Assembly (NCBI RefSeq): GCF_009769385.1
Contig: NZ_VKAB01000032.1
Location: forward strand, 58,742 to 122,741
Origin: Saccharothrix deserti
GTDB taxonomy: Bacteria; Actinomycetota; Actinomycetes; Mycobacteriales; Pseudonocardiaceae
Length of the DNA stretch: 64,000 bases
Direction: 5' to 3'
The notes below the pieces were generated by a model, which saw only the letters and a list, made by a program, of their open reading frames with translations, did no database searches and was not told the DNA's origin. Shown in pieces: positions 44,236 to 54,505 of this stretch; the first letter of the stretch is position 1; each line of letters starts with the position of its first letter. The position numbers were made by a program, and so were the translations under genes.

Positions 44236-44970
44236 TCACCGGCTCCCGGGATGCGGTAGCTCGCGGACACCGGTCAGCAGGGCGGTGACAGCGGCCATGA
44301 TCCGCGTGGTCGCCTCGTCCAGCACGGCTTTGGTCGGCTCCAGCCCGTACAGGTCGGACAGGTCCACCTCGGCGCCCGCCACCACGGTCACCTTCCGCCA
44401 CGGCCGGGGCACGAACTTCCCCGGCGGCAACAGTTCCCGGGTGCCCCACTGCGCCACCGGCACCACGGGCGTCCGGGTCGCCAACGCCAGCCGCGCGACC
44501 CCGTTCTTGCCGCGCATCGGCCAGCCGTCGGGGTCGTTGGTGAACGTCCCCTCGGGGTAGACGATCACGCACTCCCCCGATTCCAGCGACTCGCGGGCGC
44601 TGTCCAACGCCCGGCCCGCACGCACGCTGTTCCGGTCGACCGGGATGTGCCGGCCCGACGACATGACCCAGCCGAGGACCGGCGCCTTCCACAGGCTCGC
44701 CTTGGCCAGGTAGCGGGGCACGCGGCCGGACGCGAGGGCGAACGCGGTCAACGTCACCGGGTCGGCGAACGACAGGTGGTTGGACGCCAGCAGCACCGCG
44801 CCCCGCCTCGGGATGTGGGTCCGGCCCGCCATCCGCATCCGCACGAACAGCACCACCAGCGGCCACAGCAGGTCGATGGCCACGGAGTACCAGAAACCGC
44901 GGCCCCGGCGGGGCAGGCGGGCCGTCAGCGCCACCATCTGGGAGAACGTCACGCCAGGATCTTCGGTCAT
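44236..44970 (-). CDS. 1-acyl-sn-glycerol-3-phosphate acyltransferase (PlsC family)
   Basis: A 244-residue membrane-associated acyltransferase. ATG 44970 is tentative because its GGAGG lies very close; ATG 44838-region starts would cut the first helix. Block I is NHLSFADPVTL (HxxxxD), block II near GWVMSSGRHIPVDR, block III VIVYPEGTFTNDPDGWP (EGT). The enzyme transfers an acyl group to lysophosphatidic acid to make phosphatidic acid in phospholipid synthesis. Several paralogs are usual in actinomycetes. Its 5' end is divergent from the phosphatase gene at 45048. Confidence 0.92.
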   Translation of the reverse strand: MTEDPGVTFSQMVALTARLPRRGRGFWYSVAIDLLWPLVVLFVRMRMAGRTHIPRRGAVLLASNHLSFADPVTLTAFALASGRVPRYLAKASLWKAPVLGWVMSSGRHIPVDRNSVRAGRALDSARESLESGECVIVYPEGTFTNDPDGWPMRGKNGVARLALATRTPVVPVAQWGTRELLPPGKFVPRPWRKVTVVAGAEVDLSDLYGLEPTKAVLDEATTRIMAAVTALLTGVRELPHPGSR

Positions 44971-45047
44971 GGCCTCCGGTCCGGTCACCGCGCCCCACCG
45001 CACCGCCGTCGCCGCGGTCTGATCGAGTTCGACTAATCTCCTCCCCC

Positions 45048-46237
45048 GTGGCAGGGCTCCCCGCACCGCGGACCGCGGTGGACCGGATCAACGTGCTCCT
45101 CGTCGAAGACGACGAGGGTGACGCCGTGCTGGTCGAAGCACTGCTGGACGAGGTCGAGGCGGACGTCGCCCTGCACCGGGCGCGGACCCTGCGCGAAGCC
45201 GAACGGCTGCTGTCGAAGGCGGACTGCGTGCTGCTCGACCTGGGTCTGCCGGACGCGGCCGGCATCGACGGCCTGACCAGGCTGCTCGCGCACCCCGCGC
45301 CGGTGGCGATCATCGTGCTCACCGGCCTGAACGACGAGCACCAGGGCACCAGGGCGGTGGCCGCGGGCGCGGAGGACTACCTGGTCAAGGGCCAGGTGGA
45401 CGGTGTGGGCCTGGCCCGCAGCATCCGGTACGCGGTCGGCCGCAAGCGGGCCGAGGAGACCCAGCGCCAACTGCGCGACGAGCAGCTGCTCGCGGCGGAG
45501 AAGACCAGGCTGGAACGGGGTCTGCTGCCGTCGCCGATCATGCACGGCGAGGACATCGGCTGGGAGGTCAGCTACCGCCCCGGCGGCAGCCGGATGCTGC
45601 TCGGCGGCGACTTCTACGACGCGGTGCGCACCGCGGACGGCACGCTCCAGGTGCTGATCGGCGACGTGTGCGGGCACGGCCCCGACGAGGCCGCGATCGG
45701 CGTGTTCCTGCGCATCGCGTGGCGGGCGCTGGTGCTGGCCGACCAGGAGCCGTCGCGGGTGCTGCGCACGTTGCACGAGATCCTGGAGCACGAACGGCAC
45801 CAGCCGGGCCTGTTCACCACGGCGTGCATGGTGACGATCTCGCCGGACCGCCGGTGGGCGCGGGTCTACCTGGCCGGGCACCCGGAGCCGATGCTCCTGG
45901 TCGGCGACCGGGTGGTGGAGCTGCCCCGCGACCGGGCCGGGCTGCCGCTGGGCGTGCTGCCGGACAGCACGTGGAGCGGGCTGGACGTGCCGCTGCCGCC
46001 GGGGTGGGCGATGCTGCTCTACACGGACGGTCTGGTCGAGGGCCGGGTCCACGGTGACAGCGAGCGGTTGGGGTCCGAGCGGTTGATCAAGCTGATCGAC
46101 GACATCACCGCGGACCGGCCGGACTGGGCGCGCGAACCGTCGACGTTGCTGGACAGCCTGATCAGCAGGGTCAAGGAACTGAACGGCGGGGAGCTGGACG
46201 ACGACATGGCCGTGCTGCTGATCTCGGACCGAGGCTG

Positions 46238-46238
<1 letters not shown>
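45048..46238 (+). CDS. Response regulator with PP2C-type (RsbU/SpoIIE) phosphatase output
   Basis: A 396-residue protein. Residues 12-130 are a receiver domain (INVLLVEDDEGDAVLVEAL, phosphoacceptor in VLLDLGLPDAAG, VLTGL and YLVKG). After a coiled linker (KRAEETQRQLRDEQLLAAEK), residues 165-396 form a PP2C/SpoIIE phosphatase with metal aspartates in LGGDFYDAVRT, GDVCGHGPDEA and LDDDMAVLLI. Such proteins dephosphorylate anti-anti-sigma factors. The stop overlaps the next start (TGATG), linking it with the sensor kinase and the single-domain regulator downstream. GTG 45048 is used. Confidence 0.93.
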
Positions 46239-47724
<1,486 letters not shown>

Positions 47725-47728
<4 letters not shown>

Positions 47729-48162
47729 GCAATCCGCTGAACGTGATCGACGTCCTGCTGGTGGAAGACGACCCCGGTGACGCGCTCATGACGCAGGAGG
47801 CGTTCGAGCACCACAAGATCCGCAACCAGCTGCACGTCGTGCGCGACGGCGTCGAGGCGCTGCAATTCCTGCGCCGCGAGGAGCCGTACGAGGACGCGCC
47901 GCGGCCGGGGCTGATCCTGCTGGACCTGAACCTGCCGAAGATGGACGGCCGGGAGGTGCTGGCCGAGATCAAGGCGGACGAGGCGCTGCGCCCGATCCCG
48001 GTGGTGGTGCTGACCACGTCGGAGGCGGAGGAGGACATCCTGCGCAGCTACAACCTGCACGCCAACGCGTACGTCACCAAGCCGGTGGACTTCGACCGGT
48101 TCATCGAGGTCGTGCGGCAGATCGACGACTTCTTCGTGACGGTCGTGAAGCTGCCGCGGTGA
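47725..48162 (+). CDS. Single-domain response regulator (Rcp1-like)
   Basis: A 145-residue receiver without output domain; ATG 47725 overlaps the kinase stop (ATGA). The acid pocket is in VLLVEDDPGDALM, the phosphoacceptor in LILLDLNLPKMDG, with VVVLTTS and AYVTKPVD completing the active site. Stand-alone receivers of this kind take phosphate from phytochrome-type kinases and pass it on or act by protein binding. In this operon it is a likely shuttle between the kinase and the PP2C regulator. Confidence 0.94.
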
Positions 48163-48203
48163 CATGGCCGCTGCTCCGCGGACGGCGGCTCGGTCGCCTG
48201 GCT

Positions 48204-48248
48204 GTGCTCGATTTCGCCGCTGCGCGGCGGGGCAGGCCCGTCGAGCAC
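48204..48248 (+). terminator. Terminator after the response regulator operon
   Basis: GTGCTCGA (48204-48211) pairs with TCGAGCAC (48241-48248), with an inner CGCCGC/GCGGCG stem. It begins 42 bases after the stop of the last operon gene. Confidence 0.55.
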
Positions 48249-48357
48249 CTCGTCCGACCGCTGTTCGGCTTCCCGGCGAGCGCGGCGACCGCGTCCCGTG
48301 CAGGGCCGCCACGCAGCCGTTACCGTACCGTCGAGTTCCGAGTCTCGAGGAGTCGTC

Positions 48358-49131
48358 ATGAGCACCGTGACCTCGAAGGACGGCACGACGATCGGTTTCT
48401 CGCGGGTGGGCGACGGCCCGGCGGTGGTGTTGGTGGACGCCGCGTGCTGCTTCCGCGGTTCGGGCCCGATGCCCGCGGTCGCCGAGGCCTTGACCGGGTA
48501 TACCGCATACACCTACGACCGGCGGGGCCGAGGCGAGAGCTCCGATCGCAGACCGTATGCGATCGACCGCGAGGTGGAGGACCTGGCCGCGGTGGTGGAG
48601 GCCGCCGGCGGACGGGCTTTTGTATACGGTTTCTCGTCCGGCGCGGTCCTGGCCCTGCACGCCGCCGCGGCCGGAGTGCCGATCACCGCGTTGGCGCTGC
48701 TGGAGCCGCCGCTGTCGTTCGAGTCGCCCGAGTCGACCGGGCCGGACGTGCGGGACGAGATCAACGCCCTGGTCGAGGCCGGTCGGCGTGGTGACGCGAT
48801 GATCCGCTTCCAGGTGGCGTGCGGTGTCCCGGAGGAGCTGACGGCGGGGATGCGCCAGTCACCCGGCTGGCCCGCCCTGGAGGCGCTGGCCCACACGACC
48901 GTCTACGACCTGACCATCACCGGCACTCCCCCGGACCTGGCCAGGATCGACACGCCGACGTTGGTGCTGGACAGCACGGGCAGCGACGAGCAGTTGCGCG
49001 CCTGGGCCGACGGTGTCGCCGAGCGCCTGCCGAACGCCCGGCGCCGGACGTTGGCCGGCGAGTGGCACGGCATCGCGCCGGACGTCCTCGCGCCCGTCCT
49101 GGCCGAGCACTTCAGCCGCTCCCTCGTCTGA
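48358..49131 (+). CDS. Alpha/beta hydrolase
   Basis: A 257-residue cytoplasmic hydrolase from ATG 48358 (GAGGAG six bases before). The nucleophile elbow is VYGFSSGAVLAL, the upstream oxyanion region YDRRGRGESSD, the acid TLVLDSTGSDEQ and the histidine LAGEWHGIAPDV. The pattern is that of small actinomycete hydrolases of the YcjY/lipase-like type; the substrate is not predictable. It is monocistronic, and copy C of the dispersed palindromic element starts ten bases after the stop. Confidence 0.9.
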   Translation: MSTVTSKDGTTIGFSRVGDGPAVVLVDAACCFRGSGPMPAVAEALTGYTAYTYDRRGRGESSDRRPYAIDREVEDLAAVVEAAGGRAFVYGFSSGAVLALHAAAAGVPITALALLEPPLSFESPESTGPDVRDEINALVEAGRRGDAMIRFQVACGVPEELTAGMRQSPGWPALEALAHTTVYDLTITGTPPDLARIDTPTLVLDSTGSDEQLRAWADGVAERLPNARRRTLAGEWHGIAPDVLAPVLAEHFSRSLV

Positions 49132-49140
49132 CCGCGACAG

Positions 49141-49240
49141 CTACGCAGGGGTCCCCGCCCAGGGGATCCCTGTTCTTGATCCTGCCGGCTGGGACCGACA
49201 ACTTCCCGGCGTCACGCCCGACCTGTGGACAACCTCCCGC
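49141..49240 (+). repeat. Dispersed palindromic element, copy C
   Basis: This copy reads CTACGCAGGGGTCCCCGCCC, AGGGGATCCCTG, TTGATCCTGCC, GGGACCGACAAC and a distal CCCGACCTGTGGACAACCTC, the last part shared with copy A. The hairpin at 49145-49170 directly follows the hydrolase stop and can act as its terminator. Its far end touches the stop of the convergent metallo-hydrolase. Confidence 0.85.
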
Positions 49241-50274
49241 TAGCCCTGCTCGCCATCCGCTCCGCTCCGGGCGGCGGCGACCGCGTAGACGGTGACACCG
49301 GCCCGTTCCTCGGTCGTCAACAGCCCCCGGTGGACCAGCACGTCGAGGTGCGCGGCGGTCTCACCGGTGGCCAGGACCTGGTTGAACAGGTCCAACTCGG
49401 CGAACTTCCGGTCCCGCCGCGTCCAGCCGAGCTTGCGGGCGGTCTCGAACGCCGTGCCGGTGCCGCTCCGCACCGCCTCCAGCGTGGCCGCCAGCCGGTC
49501 CTCGTGGTGGGCCAGCAGTTCGTCGACCCGCGCGTGGCTGGACTCGGTGACGGGTCCGTGCGCGGGCAGCAGGCGCAGGTCCGGGTAGTCGCGGACGAGG
49601 CGCAGCGAGTCGAGGTAGTCGCCCAGCGGCAGGGCGGGGCGGGCGGGTTCGAAGCCGATCGACGGGGTGATGTGCGGCAGCACGTGGTCACCGGCGAACA
49701 GCAGCGACGAGTCGACGTCCACGAAGACCACGTGCCCACGGGTGTGGCCCGGCGTGGGCAGGACGCGCAGCACGCGCTTCTCCAGGGCCAGGTCGGTCTC
49801 GGTGAGCCACTCGTCGGGCTCTTCGTAGTCGCGCAACTCGTCATCGCCGATGGAGGCCACCACGGCACGCCACCGGTCGGCCAGGTGCGGTGCGCCCCAC
49901 GTGGCCAGGTTGCGGATCTGGCCGTCCCGGCGGCGGGCGATGATCCTGGCCAGCGACGGCTGCTCCCCCGCGCCCAGGGCGATCTTCGTGCCGAACCTGC
50001 GGCGCAGCGCCACGGCCAACGTGTAGTGGTCGCGGTGGGCGTGGGTGACCAGGAAGCGGCGGACGTCCTCGAAGCCGTGCCCGAGGGTGCCCAGCGCGGA
50101 CTCCAGTGCCGTCTCGCCCGCGTCGAGGGCCCAGCCGGAGTCGATCAGGACGAGGCCGTCACCGTCGTCGATTGCATACACGTTGACGGTATGCAATCCA
50201 TCGTTGGGCAGCGGCAACGGTATGCGGTATACACCGGGCGCGACCTCGAAGACTCCGGGTTCAGTCCACTCCAT
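49240..50274 (-). CDS. Metallo-beta-lactamase-fold hydrolase
   Basis: A 344-residue MBL-fold protein. The metal motif is THAHRDHYT (HxHxDH) with a further histidine in PTPGHTRGHVVF and an aspartate in LFAGDHVLP, plus a late PAHGPV histidine. A C-terminal helical winged region (LDLFNQVLATGETAAHLDVL) matches the LACTB2-like subgroup. Members hydrolyse esters, thioesters or nucleic acids; substrate unknown. The start ATG 50274 is 9 bases downstream of the acetyltransferase gene, so they share a transcript. Confidence 0.88.
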   Translation of the reverse strand: MEWTEPGVFEVAPGVYRIPLPLPNDGLHTVNVYAIDDGDGLVLIDSGWALDAGETALESALGTLGHGFEDVRRFLVTHAHRDHYTLAVALRRRFGTKIALGAGEQPSLARIIARRRDGQIRNLATWGAPHLADRWRAVVASIGDDELRDYEEPDEWLTETDLALEKRVLRVLPTPGHTRGHVVFVDVDSSLLFAGDHVLPHITPSIGFEPARPALPLGDYLDSLRLVRDYPDLRLLPAHGPVTESSHARVDELLAHHEDRLAATLEAVRSGTGTAFETARKLGWTRRDRKFAELDLFNQVLATGETAAHLDVLVHRGLLTTEERAGVTVYAVAAARSGADGEQG

Positions 50275-50283
50275 CCCCGGATA

Positions 50284-50562
50284 CTACTTGCTGGTAACCT
50301 CGGTCAGTTCCGGGTGCTTGTCCAGGTAGCCGCGCACGAACGGACACTCCGCCACCACCGTGAGCCCCTTGGCGCGCACGTCCTCCAGGGCCTGCCGGAC
50401 CAACGCGCTCCCCAGGCCCTTGCCCTCGATGGCGACCTCGGTGTGGGTGAACGTCACCACGCCGTCCGTCGACACGTATTCGGCGAAGCCGCCCAGCTCA
50501 CCGTCCAGGCGAACCTCGTAGCGGGACTGCTCGGCGTTGTCGGACACGGACACTGCGGTCAC
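50284..50562 (-). CDS. Small GNAT-family N-acetyltransferase
   Basis: A 92-residue protein from GTG 50562, six bases after AAGGAG. It is the short YjdJ/GNAT_acetyltr_2-like form: FAEYVSTDGVVTFTHTEV, then the acetyl-CoA loop GKGLGSALVRQALED, ECPFVRGYL and DKHPELTEV. Such proteins are predicted to acetylate a small molecule or amine; the substrate is unknown. It lies first in a transcript with the metallo-hydrolase. Confidence 0.9.
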   Translation of the reverse strand: MTAVSVSDNAEQSRYEVRLDGELGGFAEYVSTDGVVTFTHTEVAIEGKGLGSALVRQALEDVRAKGLTVVAECPFVRGYLDKHPELTEVTSK

Positions 50563-50633
50563 GGCGGCTCCTTGCTCTCGATCACGGGAAGCTGCGACCG
50601 CCACCGTAGTCGGGTGCGGTGCAAGATTGGGCA

Positions 50634-51620
50634 ATGGACGTGTACCTGCTGATCCTGGGCGACCACCTGCCCGACCCGCACACCGGGAACACCGTGACCG
50701 AGTCGGACCGGTTGCGTGCGATCGTGGAGCAGGCAGTGGTGGCCGAGGAGGCGGGCTTCACCGGGGTGGCGATCGGCGAGCACCACTTCACCCGGTACAT
50801 CGTGTCCGCGCCCGAGTTGCTGCTGGCCACCATCGCCGCGCGCACGTCGACGTTGCGGCTGTCCACCGGTGTGAAGTTGCTGGCGCACCACGATCCGGTG
50901 CTGGTGGCGGAGGAGTTGGCCACGCTCGACGTGCTGTCGTTGGGCCGGGCGGAGCTGATCGTGGCGCGTGGGGTCTCGCAGCGGACCGACGTGGCGTTCG
51001 GGGTGCAGGACGATCTGCGGGAGCGTTTCGACGAGAACCTGCGGCTCCTGCTGCGACTGTTGGAGCAACCGCAGGTGACGTGGGAGGGCAAGTACCGGAG
51101 CCCTTTGGTGGACGTCACCACCACGCCGCGTCCGATGCAGCAGCCCCGGCCGTTGGTGTGGATCGGCAGCGGGTCGGCGGTGTCGGCGGACCTGGCGGTC
51201 GAACTGGACCTGCCGTTGATGCTGCCCAGCACTTTGCGTGACCCCAGCACGCACCGTTCGGTGGTGGAGCGCTACCGGGCCGCGATGGACGGCCGGGGGC
51301 GGGTGGCGTTGCCGAGCCACGTGTTCGTCGCGCCCACCGGTGCGGAGGCTCGGGACACCTGGCGTCCTCACCTCGCCGCGTACGCGGAGTTCGCCGACCC
51401 TTGGCGGGGCGATGGTGATCTGGACTTGGACGCGTTGATGGACGGCGCGGCGGTGTGCGGGGATCCGGCGGAGGTGACCGAGCGGCTGAACGGCCTCACC
51501 GAGCTGCTGGGCTTGGACGCGCACCTGGTCATGGTGGACATCGGCGGCCTACCGCACCAAGCGGTGCTCGACACGATCCGCCTGTTCGGCCAGGAAGTCC
51601 TGCCGAACCTGAAGCACTGA
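50634..51620 (+). CDS. LLM-class flavin-dependent oxidoreductase (F420 or FMN type)
   Basis: A 328-residue luciferase-like barrel enzyme; ATG 50634 is preferred over an in-frame GTG 15 bases earlier. Landmarks are EAGFTGVAIGEHHFTRY, LRLSTGVKLLAHHDPV, LSLGRAELIVARG and the late DAHLVMVDIGGL. Members use F420H2 or FMNH2 for hydride transfer or monooxygenation. The gene diverges from the acetyltransferase (71-base gap) and ends before the second 22-bp repeat array. Confidence 0.9.
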   Translation: MDVYLLILGDHLPDPHTGNTVTESDRLRAIVEQAVVAEEAGFTGVAIGEHHFTRYIVSAPELLLATIAARTSTLRLSTGVKLLAHHDPVLVAEELATLDVLSLGRAELIVARGVSQRTDVAFGVQDDLRERFDENLRLLLRLLEQPQVTWEGKYRSPLVDVTTTPRPMQQPRPLVWIGSGSAVSADLAVELDLPLMLPSTLRDPSTHRSVVERYRAAMDGRGRVALPSHVFVAPTGAEARDTWRPHLAAYAEFADPWRGDGDLDLDALMDGAAVCGDPAEVTERLNGLTELLGLDAHLVMVDIGGLPHQAVLDTIRLFGQEVLPNLKH

Positions 51621-51657
51621 CCGGATCCGCCGCCGCCCGGAACGGGGCCACTCGCTT

Positions 51658-51745
51658 GTCCTGAGCGTTCAACTCACGCGTTCCGAACGTAGGACACACC
51701 TGCTCTGAACGTAGGACACACCTGTTCTGAAGGTAGGACACACCG
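51658..51745. repeat. 22-bp tandem repeat array 2 (four units)
   Basis: Units begin at 51658, 51680, 51702 and 51724. Three follow the pattern GTTCTGAACGTAGGACACAC plus two bases; the first is diverged at its 3' end (GTCCTGAGCGTTCAACTC...), like the first unit of array 1. The array lies 37 bases beyond the oxidoreductase stop. Confidence 0.92.
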
Positions 51746-51805
51746 GGGGTGGTGGGTGTCTGAGGGGTGAGGGTCGGGGTAGTCCGTGGGGGAAGGGAGG
51801 TCGTC

Positions 51806-51940
51806 ATGGTTCAGCCTGAACCACCTCAGCCTCGGCCTGTGCCCGTGCCGGACCCGGTTCCCAAGCCGCCTGGGCCGGAGCCTTCGCCTGATACCGAGCC
51901 GCCGATTCCGCCTACGCCTGAGCCGCCCACGCCCACGTGA
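51806..51940 (+). CDS. Small proline-rich protein (44 residues)
   Basis: ATG 51806 is preceded by GGGAGG at a proper distance, and the 44-residue product is almost entirely Pro, Glu, Val, Asp and Thr (MVQPEPPQPRPVPVPDPV...). There is no signal peptide. Short PxPxPEPP proteins of this kind are annotated in many actinomycetes without known function. The strong ribosome site and sound codon use argue that it is real. Confidence 0.6.
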   Translation: MVQPEPPQPRPVPVPDPVPKPPGPEPSPDTEPPIPPTPEPPTPT

Positions 51941-52013
51941 CGTGCGGTTCGGTGGCGGGGTGCGACGGGTGGTGTCACGCTGGGTGATGTGTTGAGCACG
52001 GCTGGAGGTCGCG

Positions 52014-52979
52014 ATGCGGATCCCGTTGCGCCGGTTCGCCGCCCCGCGTTGGGCTGAGCAGGAGCCGACGTGGCGGGACGCCCAGCCCGCCCTCATCGAG
52101 GCGGCGGTCAAGCACGCCTCGGTGAAGCCGTCGGGCAACTGGTTCGTGCTCGCGGCGAGTCGTGACGTCACGGCGTCCGCGCCGGTCGGGCGGGTGATCG
52201 GCGGGCGCGAGGTCGTGGTGTGGCGCGGACGTGAAGGACGGGTGTTGGGAGGGCCGGGAACTTGCCCGCACATGGGGGCGCCGCTGTGTGACGCGGCCGT
52301 GCACGAGGGCGAGTTGGTGTGCCGGTGGCACGGCTTGGCGCTCGGCTCACGCCGGTTCGGCACGTGGAGCCCTTACCCGGCATACGACGACGGCGTGTTG
52401 GTGTGGGTCCGGTTGGACGACGTCGGCGGCGAGGAGCCGCTGCCGGAGCCCGTGTTGCCGGTCAGGCCTGAAGGTGGGGTCGACGCGGTGGCGACGATGG
52501 TCGGGCGGTGCGAACCCGAGGACGTGGTGGCGAACCGGCTCGACCCGTGGCACGGCGCGTGGTTCCACCCGTACTCGTTCGCCAACCTGACCGTGCTGCG
52601 GACACCCACCGAGGAGGACGACCGGTTCCTGGTCGAGGTGACGTTCAAGGTCGCCGGACGGATCGGGGTTCCGGTGACCGCCGCCTTCACCTGCCCGGAA
52701 CCGCGCACGGTCGTCATGCACATCGTGGAAGGCGAAGGCGTCGGCAGCGTCGTCGAGACGCACGCGACGCCGTTGACGCTCGGCCGGGACGGCACCCCAC
52801 GGACGGCGGTGATCGAGGCGACCATCGCGCACTCGCACCGGCGTGGCTTCGCTTTGGCCAAGTCCGCCGCCCCGGTGATCCGGCCGCTGATGAAGTGGGC
52901 CGCCGCCCGGCTGTGGCGCGACGACCTGGCCTACGCCGAACGCCGTTACGCGCTGCGCACCACCGGCCGGTCGGCCTGA
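52014..52979 (+). CDS. Rieske [2Fe-2S] protein (DUF5914-like), carotenoid-associated
   Basis: A 321-residue protein. The Rieske cluster is in CPHMGAPLC and CRWHGLAL (C-x-H ... C-x2-H). The C-terminal half (RLDPWHGAWFHPYSF, then EVTFKVAGRIGVPVTAAF) is DUF5914-like. Comparable proteins accompany CrtU/CruE-type carotenoid aromatising enzymes, which need electrons. Here the gene converges on a crtU-like gene and overlaps its end by 34 bases. A role as electron donor or hydroxylating partner in aromatic carotenoid synthesis is inferred. Confidence 0.82.
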   Translation: MRIPLRRFAAPRWAEQEPTWRDAQPALIEAAVKHASVKPSGNWFVLAASRDVTASAPVGRVIGGREVVVWRGREGRVLGGPGTCPHMGAPLCDAAVHEGELVCRWHGLALGSRRFGTWSPYPAYDDGVLVWVRLDDVGGEEPLPEPVLPVRPEGGVDAVATMVGRCEPEDVVANRLDPWHGAWFHPYSFANLTVLRTPTEEDDRFLVEVTFKVAGRIGVPVTAAFTCPEPRTVVMHIVEGEGVGSVVETHATPLTLGRDGTPRTAVIEATIAHSHRRGFALAKSAAPVIRPLMKWAAARLWRDDLAYAERRYALRTTGRSA

Positions 52980-54505
52980 GGGTTGCGGCCGAATCGGCGG
53001 GCCAGGGTGCGCAGGAGCGGGCCTCGGCCGGACGTCGGGACGGTCCACAGGTCCGTGCCGGCCACGCCCCACCGGGACAGCAGGTGGTTGGCGGCGGCGA
53101 AGCCGGTGGTGGCCGCACGTTCCATCAGCGCGACCGGCAGGTCGACCCGCACCAGGTCACCGGCAAGCACCAGGCCGTCGTCAGGGGTCGGGATGGTGGG
53201 GCGTCGGGTGAAGCCGCCGGGTGGGAAGAGGGGGCAGTCGGCGCGCAGTTCGTGCCGCGAGTCGACGATCCGCGCAGCCCGGGTTTCCGGGTATGCGAAA
53301 TGCAGTTGGTCCAGCAGGCGGGCGCGGGCGTCCGGAGTGTCCACATCGGATGGTAGGGCGTAGCCGTGCAGTTCGACCACCGCGCCGCCGGTGCGGGACG
53401 CCCACGCACGGGCCTCGTGCTCGTAGTGGTTCAGCACGGAGATGTTGTCCAGCAGGTCGTAGCCGCTGGTGCCGAGGAAACCGGGCCGGTCGGGGCGCAC
53501 CGGTCGGTCCAGCCAGTAGCGGGACACGAGGAACGGTGGCGCGGTCTCCGACCGGGCGATGTTCGCGCGCCACTCCGGGGTGCCGATGTCCGACGCGGCC
53601 ACGATCCGGCGCAGTCCGGGGACATCGGCGGCGAGGACCACGGCGTCGGCTTCCAGCACCGAGTCCGGCAGGTGGACGGTGAACCGGTCGCCCCGGTCGC
53701 CCCGGTCACCCCTGCCCACGCGGAGCACCGGCGTGCCGGTGCGGACGGTGGCGTTCCGGGCGGTGAGGTAGCGGGCCAGCGGGTTCCACAAGGCGGGGAA
53801 CGGGTTCGCGGCCACGTCGAACAGCAGCCCCTCGCTCGACCCGAGGAAGTAGATGTGGAACATGGTCGCGAGTTCGGCGGCCGACATCCGGCTGGGGTGC
53901 GCGAAGAAGCTGCGCGAGAACACCTCGAACGCCAGCGCGTGCACGGCCCGTGGGAAGCGGATGCGGTCGAGGTACGTGGCGGCGTCCAGCGAGTCCAGCT
54001 CGTGGTACGTGCGCGGCACGGAGACGTCCAGCAGCGGCAGGGCGGCGCGGGCGTCCACGGCGGGCAGGTCGCTCCACGCGAACGCGGGGCTGCGCAGCAG
54101 GAAACCGGCCGCGTTCCACGGCACCGCGCGCGGCAGGCCGGCGAACCGCTCGCGGTGGCCGCCCGCGTGCCACAGCGGGTAGTCCGGCAGGCCGACCAGC
54201 GCCGAGCCGTCCGGGTCGATCCGGGCGAGTAGCGACCGCAGGTTGTAGTACTGGCGGAAGAACGCGTGGAAGCCCCTGGTCATGGTGGCGCGGCTGCCGT
54301 CGGCCAACCGCGTCTCCCACCCGCCGACCCGGCCACCGAGGTGGTCCTCCCGTTCGCACAGCACGACCCGTGCGCCGCGTTCGGCCAGGATGGTGGCGGC
54401 GGCCAGCCCGGCGATCCCACCACCGACGACGACAACGTCCTTGTCGCACGTCGGGCGCCCGGTCGGCCCGGGGACGCGCACGGCCTTGCGGTCCCGCCGG
54501 TTCAC
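52946..54505 (-). CDS. crtU: Carotene ring desaturase/methyltransferase, CrtU-like (isorenieratene synthase)
   Basis: A 519-residue FAD protein; GTG 54505 follows GGGGGAGG and overlaps the methyltransferase stop (GTGA). The dinucleotide motif is VVVVGGGIAGLAAATILAER, and RGFHAFFRQYYNLRSLLARI is the distinctive CrtU/CruE segment. In this family the enzyme converts beta-carotene ends to aromatic phi rings, by desaturation and methyl migration. The C-terminal FAD contact is GLVLAGDLVRVDLPVALMER. Start, length and neighbours (CrtYc/Yd) support this over a phytoene desaturase. Confidence 0.85.
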   Translation of the reverse strand: MNRRDRKAVRVPGPTGRPTCDKDVVVVGGGIAGLAAATILAERGARVVLCEREDHLGGRVGGWETRLADGSRATMTRGFHAFFRQYYNLRSLLARIDPDGSALVGLPDYPLWHAGGHRERFAGLPRAVPWNAAGFLLRSPAFAWSDLPAVDARAALPLLDVSVPRTYHELDSLDAATYLDRIRFPRAVHALAFEVFSRSFFAHPSRMSAAELATMFHIYFLGSSEGLLFDVAANPFPALWNPLARYLTARNATVRTGTPVLRVGRGDRGDRGDRFTVHLPDSVLEADAVVLAADVPGLRRIVAASDIGTPEWRANIARSETAPPFLVSRYWLDRPVRPDRPGFLGTSGYDLLDNISVLNHYEHEARAWASRTGGAVVELHGYALPSDVDTPDARARLLDQLHFAYPETRAARIVDSRHELRADCPLFPPGGFTRRPTIPTPDDGLVLAGDLVRVDLPVALMERAATTGFAAANHLLSRWGVAGTDLWTVPTSGRGPLLRTLARRFGRNPQADRPVVRSA

